Source: Ferrovibrio sp. (GTDB taxonomy: Bacteria; Pseudomonadota; Alphaproteobacteria; Ferrovibrionales; Ferrovibrionaceae). From it: a DNA stretch of 64,000 nucleotides. The translations under genes were made by a program, and so were the position numbers. The first letter of the stretch is position 1. Each line of letters begins with the position of its first letter. The notes below the pieces were generated by a model. It saw only the letters and a program-made list of their open reading frames with translations, made no database searches and was not told where the DNA came from. The DNA is taken from the NCBI RefSeq assembly GCF_017994015.1, contig NZ_JAGOLP010000001.1, positions 1-64,000 on the forward strand, in the 5' to 3' direction. Shown here piece after piece: positions 39,169-48,046 of this stretch.

Positions 39169-40371
39169 TCAGCCGCGTGCGGCGCCGAGTTCCTCGGCCA
39201 CCAGATTGACCCAATAGGCCGCGCCGGTGATCAGCGCCCGGTCGTTGAAATCATAATGCGGCGTATGCACGTAATGGCAGGAGCCATCCTCCACGCTGCC
39301 GCCATTGCCAAGCAGGATATAGGCGCCGGGCTTCTTTTCCAGCATGAAGGCAAAATCCTCGGCGCCGGTGAGCCGCTCGGTATCGCCATCCACATTGGCC
39401 GCGCCCACCGTGGCCGCTGCCGCGCGCAAGGCGATGCTGGTCTGTTCAGCCGCATTCACCAGCGGCGGATAACGCCGCAGGTAATGGTATTCCACGCTAC
39501 AGCCATGCGCCGCCGCGATACCCTGGGCGGCTTCGCCCAGGCGGCGCTCCAGCAGGTCGCGGTCGGCCGGCGTGTAGCTGCGTGCGGTGCCGCGCACCGT
39601 CACTTCAGCCGGGATCACATTGGGCGAGCCATAGGCGCCGGCGGCGATATGGCCGACGCTGAGCACGGCGGCCTGCTGCGGCGAGACATTGCGGCCGATG
39701 ATATTCTGCGTGGCGGTGACAAAGCTGGCCGCCGGCTGGGTTGGGTCGGTGCCCATATGCGGCATGGCGCCATGGCCGCCGCTGCCGCGAAACACCACCG
39801 TCCATGTGTCGGAAGCTGCCATCATCGAGCCGGGCCGGATGGCAAACTGGCCCAGTGGCAGGCCGGGAATATTATGCATGCCATACACCGCATCGCAGGG
39901 AAATTGCTCGAACAGGCCCTGCTCGATCATCACCCGGGCGCCGCCCTCGCCTTCCTCGGCCGGCTGGAAGATAAAATGCAGCGTGCCGTCAAAATCGCGG
40001 TGCTGCGACAGGTAGCGCGCCGCGCCCAGCAGCATGGCGGTGTGGCCATCATGGCCGCAGGCATGCATCTTGCCCTGATGCACCGAGGCATAATCGAAAG
40101 TGTTGTGTTCCTGTAAATTCAGCGCGTCCATATCGGCACGCAGGCCGATGCTGCGGCCACCTTTATTGCCCTTGCCTTGTAGCGTGCCGACCACGCCGGT
40201 CTTGGCCAGGCCGCGCTGCACCGGGATGCCCCATTCGGTCAGCTTGGCGGCCACCACATCGGCGGTGCGTACTTCCTGGAAGGCGGTTTCGGGGTGTTTG
40301 TGGATGTCGCGGCGGATGGCGATCAGTTCAGCCTCAAAGGGCTGCATCGCGGCAAGAATATCCTGGGTCAT
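39169..40371 (-). CDS. M20-family amidohydrolase (hippurate hydrolase-like)
   Basis: A 400-residue metallohydrolase of peptidase family M20D. Metal ligands lie in HACGHDGHTAMLLGAA and FQPAEEGEGGARVM, and the later YGMHNIPGLPLGQFAIRPG and GGHGAMPHMGTDP segments are standard. The C-terminal His is in HTPHYDFND. These enzymes cleave the amide bond of N-acyl amino acids such as hippurate or IAA conjugates. No transporter gene is adjacent. The specific substrate is unknown. Confidence 0.9.
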   Translation of the reverse strand: MTQDILAAMQPFEAELIAIRRDIHKHPETAFQEVRTADVVAAKLTEWGIPVQRGLAKTGVVGTLQGKGNKGGRSIGLRADMDALNLQEHNTFDYASVHQGKMHACGHDGHTAMLLGAARYLSQHRDFDGTLHFIFQPAEEGEGGARVMIEQGLFEQFPCDAVYGMHNIPGLPLGQFAIRPGSMMAASDTWTVVFRGSGGHGAMPHMGTDPTQPAASFVTATQNIIGRNVSPQQAAVLSVGHIAAGAYGSPNVIPAEVTVRGTARSYTPADRDLLERRLGEAAQGIAAAHGCSVEYHYLRRYPPLVNAAEQTSIALRAAAATVGAANVDGDTERLTGAEDFAFMLEKKPGAYILLGNGGSVEDGSCHYVHTPHYDFNDRALITGAAYWVNLVAEELGAARG

Positions 40372-40475
40372 GGCATGTCAAATCCTGGCAAGGGAGGTTG
40401 CAGCAAGAACAGCATTGCCGGGATTTCAAAGCAAGCCTGTGGCCGACAGCATGCCGGCCACAGGTCAGGCTCAGC

Positions 40476-40847
40476 CTAGTCGTCGCACTCGGCCACCACC
40501 AGCTTGCAGCCAGCGCCGCAGCTTTCCATGGCATTGGCGGTGGCTGCCGCCTTGCTGCTGCCCCAGCCGGTGCCGAAATGCGATTTCGACGCGGCATAGG
40601 CGCCGCATTTATCGAACCGCACCGCCACTTTGCAGCTTTTGTTGCCAGCCTTGCGGCATTCCGCCATCGCCTCGGCAGCGGCTTCGTCACGGCTGGAACC
40701 ATAGCCGATGCCATAGCCAACCTCGGCCGGATTGGCGCCTTCTTCGTCATCCACTGCAATGGCGCCGGCAGCCAGGGCCGGCATGGCGGATAGCAATGCC
40801 GTAGCAAACCATGCCGCGGCCAGCGCAACAGCAAACTTCCTGAACAT
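40476..40847 (-). CDS. secreted DUF4189 protein
   Basis: A 123-residue exported protein with a signal peptide (to about residue 27, ALAAGA). The mature part has two related repeats, GIGYGSSRDEAAAEAMAEC and FGTGWGSSKAAATANAMESC, each with a GxGxGSS-AA-A pattern and following Cys, as in DUF4189. Six Cys in the mature chain suggest disulfides in the periplasm. The function of the family is unknown to me. It is a single gene; the 222 bp before the MFS gene contain A-rich stretches but no promoter that I can defend. Confidence 0.85.
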   Translation of the reverse strand: MFRKFAVALAAAWFATALLSAMPALAAGAIAVDDEEGANPAEVGYGIGYGSSRDEAAAEAMAECRKAGNKSCKVAVRFDKCGAYAASKSHFGTGWGSSKAAATANAMESCGAGCKLVVAECDD

Positions 40848-41069
40848 TCATATTCTCCCGATGGTGTTGGCAACGGATAGTATTACTAGCTGAAGTATAT
40901 TGTGTTTTGAATGGACCTAATTGCAAAAAAATCGCAGTTTTTCTTGACTATAGCCAAGCTACCCTGCGGCGCATGGGTGCAATCCTAGTACAATCCCGCA
41001 CTGGACTTTGGCCGCATGGCGCGGCATTTTTCAGCCAGCCCGAGACCATAAAAAAACAGAGCCCCCGCC

Positions 41070-42317
41070 ATGACGCAGCCATTTCACCATGCCAGCCTGA
41101 GCCGTGCGCAAAGCATCTGGATTCTGGGCGGCGCCGCCCTCATGTTGTCGCTGGCTATGGGCATGCGCCAGAGCCAGGGCCTGTTCATGCGCCCGATTGG
41201 CGAGGATCTGGGCGTCAGCGCCAGCGATTATGCCTTTGCCCTGGCGATCCAGAATATCGTCTGGGGTGTGACACAGCCGTTTACTGGCGCGCTGGTGGAT
41301 CGGTATGGCACCCGCTGGGCAGCCCTGATCGGCTGCCTGCTCTATGCCGCCGGCTTCACCCTCACCGCCTTTGCCACCGGCCCGGTGCAGATCATGCTGG
41401 GCGCCGGTGTGCTGATCGGCGTGGCCCTGTCCTGCACCACATCCGGCATCGCCGCCAAGATCGCCGCCCGCGTGGTGCGGCCGGAACGCCGCAGCCTGGC
41501 TTTTGGCCTGGTTTCCGCCGCCGGCTCGATCGGCACTTTTTTCTGCGCCCCGCTGGCCCAGGGCGCCATTGCCGCCTATGGCTGGCAGATCGCCACCTTT
41601 GTTTTCATCGGCTTGACCGCCGCCATGCTGCCGGCGGCTTTCCTCGGCAGCCGCGCCGACAAGGTGCCGCTGCCCAGCCAGGGCGCCGTCAGCGAGACCC
41701 TGGGCCAGACCCTCGGTGAAGCCCGCCGCCATGGTGGCTATATCGTGATGGCCGCCGCGTTTTTTGTCTGCGGTCTGCAATTGGTGTTCATCACCACCCA
41801 TCTGCCCACCTACCTGGCCGATTGCGGCATCGACCCGATGGTCGGCGCCCAGGCGCTGGCGGTGATCGGCGCCTTCAACGTGTTCGGTTCCTGGCTGTTC
41901 GGCTGGCTCGGCGACCGCTATCCGAAGCGCACCCTGCTGGGCCTGATCTACCTGCTGCGCTCCTTCATCCTGGCGGCCTATTTCATGTTTCCGGCCAGCC
42001 AGGCCACCACCTTGCTGTTCGCCGCCGCCATGGGCACGCTGTGGCTGGGCGTGATCCCGCTGGTCAACGGCCTGGTGGCGCAGATTTTCGGCATCCGCTT
42101 CCTGGCCACCCTGACCGGCATCGCGTTTTTCAGCCATCAGGTCGGCAGTTTCCTCGGCGCCTGGGCCGGCGGCGTGATCTATGATTCGCTCGGCTCCTAC
42201 AGCCTGGCCTGGCAGCTTGCCGCCGGCATCGGCGTTGCCGCCGGGCTGATGCAGCTGTTCATGAATGACCGGCCGACGCCACGCATGGCGGCGTTGCAGA
42301 CCCAGGCGGCGGAATAA
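41070..42317 (+). CDS. MFS transporter
   Basis: A 415-residue major facilitator protein with 12 predicted transmembrane helices. The loop 2-3 signature is VDRYGTRWAAL, and a matching GWLGDRYPKRTLLG lies in the second half. The MFS pattern, with QGLFMRPIGEDLGVSASDYAFALA, resembles the oxalate/formate or monocarboxylate-type carriers. The substrate cannot be assigned. The ribosome-binding site is poor (only CCCCCGCC before the ATG). Its stop lies 1 bp from the stop of the convergent hybrid kinase. Confidence 0.85.
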   Translation: MTQPFHHASLSRAQSIWILGGAALMLSLAMGMRQSQGLFMRPIGEDLGVSASDYAFALAIQNIVWGVTQPFTGALVDRYGTRWAALIGCLLYAAGFTLTAFATGPVQIMLGAGVLIGVALSCTTSGIAAKIAARVVRPERRSLAFGLVSAAGSIGTFFCAPLAQGAIAAYGWQIATFVFIGLTAAMLPAAFLGSRADKVPLPSQGAVSETLGQTLGEARRHGGYIVMAAAFFVCGLQLVFITTHLPTYLADCGIDPMVGAQALAVIGAFNVFGSWLFGWLGDRYPKRTLLGLIYLLRSFILAAYFMFPASQATTLLFAAAMGTLWLGVIPLVNGLVAQIFGIRFLATLTGIAFFSHQVGSFLGAWAGGVIYDSLGSYSLAWQLAAGIGVAAGLMQLFMNDRPTPRMAALQTQAAE

Positions 42318-42318
42318 G

Positions 42319-43848
42319 CTATTTCGCCAGGGCGGTCGCCAAAGCCGCCGCCAGTTGCTGCATGCGATAGGGTTTGCCCAGCACTGCCTCAGCACTGGTC
42401 ACTTCGCGCCCATCGGCCAGCAGCGCACCGGGAAAACCCGAAGTGAACAACACCTTGAGGCCGGGCTGGCGCTGCTGCGCCAGGCGGGCCAGTTCCACAC
42501 CATTCATGCCGCCAGGCATCACCACATCGGTGAACAGCAGGTCAAACGGCGCGGCTCCGGCTTGCAGCATTGGCCCGGCTTGCAGGATCGTCAGCGCTTC
42601 GGCGGCACTGGCGGCACCCACCGCTTCATAACCAAGCTGATCTAGCTGCATCAGCACCAGCTTACGGATCGCCTCGTTATCTTCCACCGCCAGGATGCGG
42701 GCGCGGTGCGGCGCGGTGGGTTCGGCCCGGATGGCATCTTCCGGCACAGGCAGGCCGGCGGCACGCGGCAGATACAGCCGGATCGTGGTGCCATGACCCG
42801 GTTCGCTATAGGCCTTGATATAGCCGCCGGATTGTTTGACGAAGCCAAACACCATGCTGAGGCCCAGCCCGGTGCCTTTGCCAACCTCCTTGGTGGTGAA
42901 AAACGGCTCGAAGATGCGGTCGAGAATCTCCGCCGCCATGCCGGTGCCGGTATCGCTCACCGCCAGCACCACATAATCACCCGGCTGCGCCCCGGGATTG
43001 GCCTGGGCAAAATCCGCGTCCAGCGTGGCATTCATGGTTTCAATCAGCAATCGGCCGCCATCCGGCATGGCATCGCGGGCATTCACCACCAGATTGGCCA
43101 GTGCTGCTTCCAGATTGACCGGATCGATCAGCACCGGCCATAGCCCGCTGCCGGGCAGGAAACGCAGATCGATATGCTGCTCCAGGGTGCGGCCGAGCAG
43201 CCGCGCCATGTCGTCCACCAGGCGGTTCACATCCACCACTTTCGGCGCCAGCGGCTGCTGGCGGGCAAAAGCCAGCAATTGCCGTGTCAGTTCGGCGCCG
43301 CGCTGCGCCGCCTGCAACGCCGCCTCGGCGAAACCGGCAACAGTGGCGCCGGCTTCCGGCCGTTTCAGGATCAGATCCAGATGGCCGATCACCACGGCCA
43401 GCAGATTGTTGAAATCATGCGCGATGCCGCCGGTAAGCTGGCCCACTGCCTCCAGCCTTTGGGCATGCTGCAATTTACGTTCGGCGGCAAGCTGCTCGGT
43501 GATGTCGCGGCCGATGAAGATATGCTGCGCCTCCTGCTCCAGCCACACGCCGGTCCAGTTCAGCGGCACGGCATGGCCATCCTTGTGCATGTAGCGGCAA
43601 TCGAAGTTGCGCGTGCTGTTATGCAGCCGCGCCGCGCGCATCTCGGCGCGGGTCGGGTCGAGATCGTCGGGATGCACAAAATCGCCGCCAAAATGCCCCA
43701 CCATCTCGTCGGGCCGACGCCCCAGGATGGTCAGGGCGCTGGGGCTGACGCGCAGGAATTCGCCGGTACGGCTGACCACCAGGATCAGGTCGAGCGAGGT
43801 CTCGAACAGGCGCTGATTGATCGCGTCGTCAATATTGCGGTTTGGCAT
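42319..43848 (-). CDS. PAS hybrid histidine kinase with C-terminal receiver
   Basis: A 509-residue soluble sensor. A PAS domain (about residues 10-130) is followed by the phosphoacceptor helix VGQLTGGIAHDFNNLLAVV (His about residue 151), an HATPase_c domain (NLVVNARDAMPDGG, AVSDTGTGM, GKGTGLGLSMVFGFVKQSGG), and a receiver domain with VEDNE, phosphoacceptor Asp in LFTDVVMPGGMNG, and LGKPY. No DNA-binding output and no adjacent response regulator are present. I start at 43848 because GGAGCGGC precedes it; the frame continues open upstream but is antisense to the MetE-like gene. Confidence 0.92.
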   Translation of the reverse strand: MPNRNIDDAINQRLFETSLDLILVVSRTGEFLRVSPSALTILGRRPDEMVGHFGGDFVHPDDLDPTRAEMRAARLHNSTRNFDCRYMHKDGHAVPLNWTGVWLEQEAQHIFIGRDITEQLAAERKLQHAQRLEAVGQLTGGIAHDFNNLLAVVIGHLDLILKRPEAGATVAGFAEAALQAAQRGAELTRQLLAFARQQPLAPKVVDVNRLVDDMARLLGRTLEQHIDLRFLPGSGLWPVLIDPVNLEAALANLVVNARDAMPDGGRLLIETMNATLDADFAQANPGAQPGDYVVLAVSDTGTGMAAEILDRIFEPFFTTKEVGKGTGLGLSMVFGFVKQSGGYIKAYSEPGHGTTIRLYLPRAAGLPVPEDAIRAEPTAPHRARILAVEDNEAIRKLVLMQLDQLGYEAVGAASAAEALTILQAGPMLQAGAAPFDLLFTDVVMPGGMNGVELARLAQQRQPGLKVLFTSGFPGALLADGREVTSAEAVLGKPYRMQQLAAALATALAK

Positions 43849-43980
43849 GCCGCTCCGGTTCCTGCATTTTCCATCCCCTGGAGCAGCCATTATAGCCCGC
43901 CAGACGGCTTCGTCTGTCGTTTTTTGCTGCTGGCTGGTATGCTGCTGCCGGCAAGCAGAAAAAGAATCGCCGAGGAAACC

Positions 43981-45018
43981 ATGTCCAACACCGAGATGCT
44001 GTTCCCCGCCACCATCGCCGGCAGCCTGCCCAAACCCGGCTGGCTGGCCGAGACGCACAAATTGTGGCCGCAATGGCGCGCCGAGGGCGCCGAGCTGGAC
44101 GCCGCCAAGCGCGATGCCACGCTGGTCTGGCTCAAGCTGCAAGAGGATGCCGGGCTGGATATCATTGGCGATGGCGAGATGAGCCGGCAGCATTTTGTGC
44201 ATGGCTTTGTGGAGAATGTGGCCGGCATCGACCGCGCCAACAAGGTGGAGATCGGCATCCGCGACAATCGCTACAAGGCGATGGTGCCGCGTGTGGTGGG
44301 CAAGCTGGAATTGAAGGAACGCGCCCATCCCTGGGAAGCCGGCTTCCTGCGCGCCCATACCAAGAAGAAGATCAAGTTCACCCTGCCCGGGCCGATGACC
44401 ATCATGGACACGGTATCCGACCAGTATTATGGCGACCGGGTGAAAACCGCTTTCGCCTTTGCCGAATTGCTGAACCAGGAAGCCCGCGCCTTGCAGGCCG
44501 AGGGCGTGGATGTGATCCAGTTTGACGAACCGGCCTTCAATGCCTATACGCGCCAGGCCGCCGATTGGGGCATCGACGCGCTGCACCGGGCGATTGACGG
44601 CCTGACCTGCACCACGGCGGTGCATATCTGCTATGGCTATGGCATCCAGGCCAATATCGAATGGAAACGCATGCTGGGCAGTGAATGGCGCCAGTATGAG
44701 GATTTTTTCCCCGCCCTGGCCAAGAGCCGCATCGACCAGGTATCGCTGGAATGTATCAATTCGCGTGTGCCGCCCAATCTGATGGCCTTGCTGGAAGGCA
44801 AGCAGGTGATGGTGGGCGTGATCGACGTGGCGACAGACACGATCGAAACCCCGGAACAGATTCTGGCCACCATCGAAACGGCCCTGCAATTTGTGCCCAA
44901 GGACAAGTTGCTGCCGGCCAGCAATTGTGGCCTGGCGCCGCTTGACCGCGATGTGGCCTATGCCAAATTGCAGGCGCTGGGCGCCGGCGCCCGGCTGGCG
45001 CGGGAGAAGTTCGGCTAA
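43981..45018 (+). CDS. core-MetE-type methionine synthase family protein
   Basis: A 345-residue protein equal to only the C-terminal catalytic half of cobalamin-independent methionine synthase. It shows AGSLPKPGWLAE at the start, GDGEMSRQHFVHGF, LPGPMTIMDTV, VIQFDEPAFN, and the zinc ligands in AVHICYGYG (His and Cys) and SNCGLAPL (Cys). Such core-MetE proteins lack the folate-binding N-terminal half; several families are reported to make methionine with other methyl donors. No DUF1852-type (MesX) partner lies beside it. GAGGAAACC precedes ATG 43981. The 3' end overlaps the YeiH gene by 4 bp. Confidence 0.88.
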   Translation: MSNTEMLFPATIAGSLPKPGWLAETHKLWPQWRAEGAELDAAKRDATLVWLKLQEDAGLDIIGDGEMSRQHFVHGFVENVAGIDRANKVEIGIRDNRYKAMVPRVVGKLELKERAHPWEAGFLRAHTKKKIKFTLPGPMTIMDTVSDQYYGDRVKTAFAFAELLNQEARALQAEGVDVIQFDEPAFNAYTRQAADWGIDALHRAIDGLTCTTAVHICYGYGIQANIEWKRMLGSEWRQYEDFFPALAKSRIDQVSLECINSRVPPNLMALLEGKQVMVGVIDVATDTIETPEQILATIETALQFVPKDKLLPASNCGLAPLDRDVAYAKLQALGAGARLAREKFG

Positions 45019-46034
45019 GCATATTCCAGCCAGATCAGGCCGAGCACCAGCAGCAGCAGGAACAGGGTTTCGCCAACCAGCAGGGCGATGGCGCGCGGGC
45101 CGACCGAGGCGACCGATTTCAGCGTGGTTTTCATGCCCAGGGCGGAAATCGCGATCACCAGGCACCAGCGCGAGGTGCTTTTGGCCGCATCCAGCACCGG
45201 CTGCGGGAAGATGCCGGTGGAGGTGAGCAGCACCAGCATGGCAAAGGCGATCAGGAACCACGGCAAGGGCGGCTGGCGCCCGGCGCTGTTTTGCGCCGCG
45301 CCGGCCACGGCATCGCGGAACAGCAAGGTGAAGCAGAACACCACCGGCAGCAGCAGGGCCACCCGCAGCAGTTTGGTGAAGGTGGCGATGGTGCCGGTTT
45401 CCTGCGAGATCGAGAAGCCGGCGCCCACCACCTGGGCCACATCATGGATGGTGGCGCCGAGGAACACGCCCGCTGCCGTATGATCCAGCGCCAGCAACGG
45501 CACCAGCATCGGATACAGGATCATCGCCACGGTGGAGAGCGCGGTGACGCCGATGACGGTGAAGGCCGTGTCGCGTTCGGCATTGGGCCCGCGCGGCAGC
45601 ACGGCTGAAATCGCCAAAGCCGCCGAGGCGCCGCAAATCGCTACCGCGCCGCCGGTGAGCAGGCCGAAACGCGCCTCCAGGCCAAGCGCGCGGGCCAGCA
45701 GGCGGCCGACGACAATGGTGGCCAGCACACTGACCAGCACGGTGAGGATCGGGCGCGGCCCCAGCGCCATGATCTCGCTGAGCGTGATCTGGGTGCCGAG
45801 CAAGGCAATGGCGAAACGCAGCAGGCCACGTGCGGCAAATTCGATGCCGGGCACACATTTGCCTTCCTGCGACAGGAAATACAGCGCCATACCGAGCAGC
45901 AGGGCAAACAGCATCACCGGCCCGCCATAATGCTCCGACAGGAAAGTGGCGGCAACGCCCACCACGGCGGCGGCCATCACGCCAGGAAAAACTTGCTGCA
46001 CCCGCTGTACCAGGGCCAACTGCGCCAGACTCAT
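45015..46034 (-). CDS. YeiH/UPF0324-family putative sulfate exporter
   Basis: A 339-residue inner-membrane protein with about 10 hydrophobic helices and the family motifs GGAVAICGASAALAISAVLP, FLGATIHDVAQVVGAG and the C-terminal ALGMKTTLKSV. UPF0324 members are often called sulfate or sulfite exporters, but this role is only partly supported. ATG 46034 is preferred over two GTG codons just upstream since GGGGG lies 8 bases before it. It is divergent from a LysR regulator gene, as in the E. coli yeiH-yeiE pair. Confidence 0.87.
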   Translation of the reverse strand: MSLAQLALVQRVQQVFPGVMAAAVVGVAATFLSEHYGGPVMLFALLLGMALYFLSQEGKCVPGIEFAARGLLRFAIALLGTQITLSEIMALGPRPILTVLVSVLATIVVGRLLARALGLEARFGLLTGGAVAICGASAALAISAVLPRGPNAERDTAFTVIGVTALSTVAMILYPMLVPLLALDHTAAGVFLGATIHDVAQVVGAGFSISQETGTIATFTKLLRVALLLPVVFCFTLLFRDAVAGAAQNSAGRQPPLPWFLIAFAMLVLLTSTGIFPQPVLDAAKSTSRWCLVIAISALGMKTTLKSVASVGPRAIALLVGETLFLLLLVLGLIWLEYA

Positions 46035-46100
46035 CACCACAACCCCCTACAATTCGGCGGATCGTAGCCAAGCCGGAGCGGCAGCGCTATCGTCTGGCCC

Positions 46101-47006
46101 ATGACGCGGGCGGATTTTGACTGGGACAATCTGCGCTATTTTCTGGCGGTGGCGCGCAGCGGCCGGCTGACGGCGGCGGCACGGGTGCTGGGCCAGGATC
46201 ACACCACCGTAAGCCGCCGCATCGCGGCGCTGGAAGCCGCCTTCGGCTCGCCGCTCTTTGAGCGCCAGCCGCAGGGCTACCGGCTGACCAAGGCCGGCAC
46301 ACAATTGCTCAGCTTTGCCGAGAATATCGAGCGCACCACAATCCGCGCCGCCAAGGAACTTTCCGGCGCCAGCGCGGCGATTTCAGGTTCGGTGCGGATC
46401 GGGGCGCCGGATGGTTTCGGCGGCAGTTTCCTCGGGCCGCGCCTGGGCCGCATTGTGGAACGCCACCCGGATTTGCAGGTGGAACTGATCGCCATGCCGC
46501 GTGTGTTCAGCCTGTCGAAGCGCGAAGCCGATATCGCCATCGGGCTGAACTGCCCCAAGGAAGGCCGGCTTTATGCCCGCAAGCTGACCGATTACCGCCT
46601 GGTGCTGTATGCCGCGCCAAGCTATGTGGCGGCGCATGGCCTGCCGCAAAGCGTGGCCGAGTTGCAGCAGCATCGCCTGATTGGTTATGCCGATGAATAT
46701 ATCTTCAGCCCGGAGCTGGATTACCTGCCGCTGATCTCCCCCGGCCTGAAGGCGCGTATCCGCTCGTCCAACCTGATCGCGCAACTGCATGCCACCATTG
46801 CCGGCGCCGGCATCTGCGTGCTGCCCTGCTTCATGGCGGCGCCCTATCCTGACTTAGTGCATGTGCTGCCGGGCCAGGTGGCGCTGGATCGCACTTTCTG
46901 GCTCATCACCCATGCCGACCTGCATGATGTGGCCTGGGTGAAGGCGGCCGGTGATTTCATTGCCGAGATGGTGCAGGCCGAACGCGGCCTGTTCATGCCG
47001 GGCTGA
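46101..47006 (+). CDS. LysR-family transcriptional regulator
   Basis: A 301-residue LysR regulator with helix-turn-helix at about residues 8-60 (FDWDNLRYFLAVARSGRLTA, DHTTVSRRIAALEAAFGSPLF) and an effector domain ending with the ADLHDVAWVKAAGDFI region. It is divergent from the YeiH exporter with 66 bp between the starts, so it probably binds there and controls that gene and itself. The effector may be a sulfur compound if the YeiH role holds; this is inference. It ends 8 bp from the GerE-type gene on the other strand. Confidence 0.9.
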   Translation: MTRADFDWDNLRYFLAVARSGRLTAAARVLGQDHTTVSRRIAALEAAFGSPLFERQPQGYRLTKAGTQLLSFAENIERTTIRAAKELSGASAAISGSVRIGAPDGFGGSFLGPRLGRIVERHPDLQVELIAMPRVFSLSKREADIAIGLNCPKEGRLYARKLTDYRLVLYAAPSYVAAHGLPQSVAELQQHRLIGYADEYIFSPELDYLPLISPGLKARIRSSNLIAQLHATIAGAGICVLPCFMAAPYPDLVHVLPGQVALDRTFWLITHADLHDVAWVKAAGDFIAEMVQAERGLFMPG

Positions 47007-47014
47007 CGTTCAGA

Positions 47015-47266
47015 TCAAATCAGACCACTGGCGCGGGCGGCCGACAAAGCCTCGCTGCGGCTGCCCACTTTCAGCTTCTGGAACAGCGACTTGTTGTACC
47101 ATTTCACGGTCTGCACCGAGAGCGCCAGCCGCTCGGCAATCTCGCGGTTGCCCAGGCCATGGCCGATCAGCCGCACAATCTGGATTTCACGGATATGCAG
47201 CCGGTGGGCCAGGCTGTCACGCGCCGGATTTTCACGCTCCTGACCGGCTTCTGACGCAGACTGCAT
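47015..47266 (-). CDS. stand-alone LuxR/GerE helix-turn-helix protein
   Basis: An 83-residue protein that is essentially only a LuxR C-terminal DNA-binding domain: HIREIQIVRLIGHGLGNREI, then LALSVQTVKWYNKSLFQKLK, ends EALSAARASGLI. There is no receiver, PAS or autoinducer domain. AGGAGG lies 7 bases before ATG 47266. An in-frame ATG at 47344 exists but would include a 16-bp hairpin as coding sequence. It could be a GerE-like small regulator or a decayed NarL-type regulator. The target is unknown. Confidence 0.8.
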   Translation of the reverse strand: MQSASEAGQERENPARDSLAHRLHIREIQIVRLIGHGLGNREIAERLALSVQTVKWYNKSLFQKLKVGSRSEALSAARASGLI

Positions 47267-47327
47267 CGGCTTCCTCCTGCGGTTATTTATGATTGCCCCA
47301 GGAATAACGCGCCGAAGGCTGCCAGGA

Positions 47328-47368
47328 TATGAGGTTTTTCGCACAACCGTGCTGCGAAAAACCTCATA
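47328..47368. promoter_or_regulatory. perfect 16-bp inverted repeat
   Basis: TATGAGGTTTTTCGCA at 47328-47343 is matched by its exact reverse complement at 47353-47368, with a 9-base loop. It lies 61 bp upstream of the GerE-type gene and 33 bp past the stop of the isomerase gene, both on the reverse strand. It is AT-rich inside the stem and lacks a following T-run, so a protein-binding site or processing hairpin is as likely as a terminator. Confidence 0.55.
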
Positions 47369-47401
47369 AAACCCGGAGCATACTCAAATCAAATCAATAG
47401 C

Positions 47402-48025
47402 TTATTTTCCAGTACGGCGCGCCAGCGCACGATCGAGAAAATCCAGCCGATCCTGACCCCAGAAAATCTCGCCATCCAGCACATAGGACGGCGCACCAAA
47501 TACCTGCGCCGCATTGGCCTGTTCGGTGCCTTGGGCATAGGCTTGGCTCACCGCCTCGCTCTCGGCGGCGGCGCGGCAGGCGGCGGCGTCAAAGCCGTTT
47601 TCGGCCAGGATCGCATCCAGCGTGGCATCATCGGTGATGTCGCGTTCTTCGGCCCACACGGCGCGCATCACGGCATGGGCCAGGCGGATGGCATTGGCCC
47701 CGGCATCCGGGCCGCCGGCATCGCGCAAGCCGATCACCAGCCGCGCCGGCAAGGCTTCCGGCTTGGGGAAAAATTTCGGCTGCAAGGTGAGCGGCACATC
47801 CAAAAAATCACGCCAGCGCGCCAGTTCCACCAACCGATAGGCCTGGCGCTGCGGCGCCCGCTTGGCCAGCGGCAGGCCGCCGCTGACCGAAAACACATTG
47901 GCCGCATCCATCGGGATGATACGCGCCGTGGCGCCGTGGCGCGTCAGCATGGCTTCCAGCCGACGCGAGCCGAGATAGGCCCAGGGCGAGCCAAGGAAGG
48001 TGTAATAGTCAATCGAGATCGTCAT
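47402..48025 (-). CDS. DsbA-fold 2-hydroxychromene-2-carboxylate isomerase-like protein
   Basis: A 207-residue protein of the kappa-GST/HCCA isomerase branch of the DsbA fold. Its active-site region is DYYTFLGSPWAYLGSRRLE, with Ser rather than a CxxC. The C-terminal VFGAPSYVLDGEIFWGQDRLDFL is diagnostic. The founding enzyme isomerises a naphthalene-pathway intermediate with glutathione, but no aromatic catabolism genes are nearby, so a general glutathione-dependent isomerase is safer. It is 21 bp downstream of the dGTPase gene. Confidence 0.88.
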   Translation of the reverse strand: MTISIDYYTFLGSPWAYLGSRRLEAMLTRHGATARIIPMDAANVFSVSGGLPLAKRAPQRQAYRLVELARWRDFLDVPLTLQPKFFPKPEALPARLVIGLRDAGGPDAGANAIRLAHAVMRAVWAEERDITDDATLDAILAENGFDAAACRAAAESEAVSQAYAQGTEQANAAQVFGAPSYVLDGEIFWGQDRLDFLDRALARRTGK

Positions 48026-48046
48026 CGTGTGCTTTCCTCCGGATTG

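Noticed and set aside
43849..45261. Upstream extension of the hybrid kinase frame (reverse strand) across the MetE-like gene
   Set aside because: Antisense to the MetE-like gene; GGAGCGGC and the PAS start fix the kinase start at 43848.
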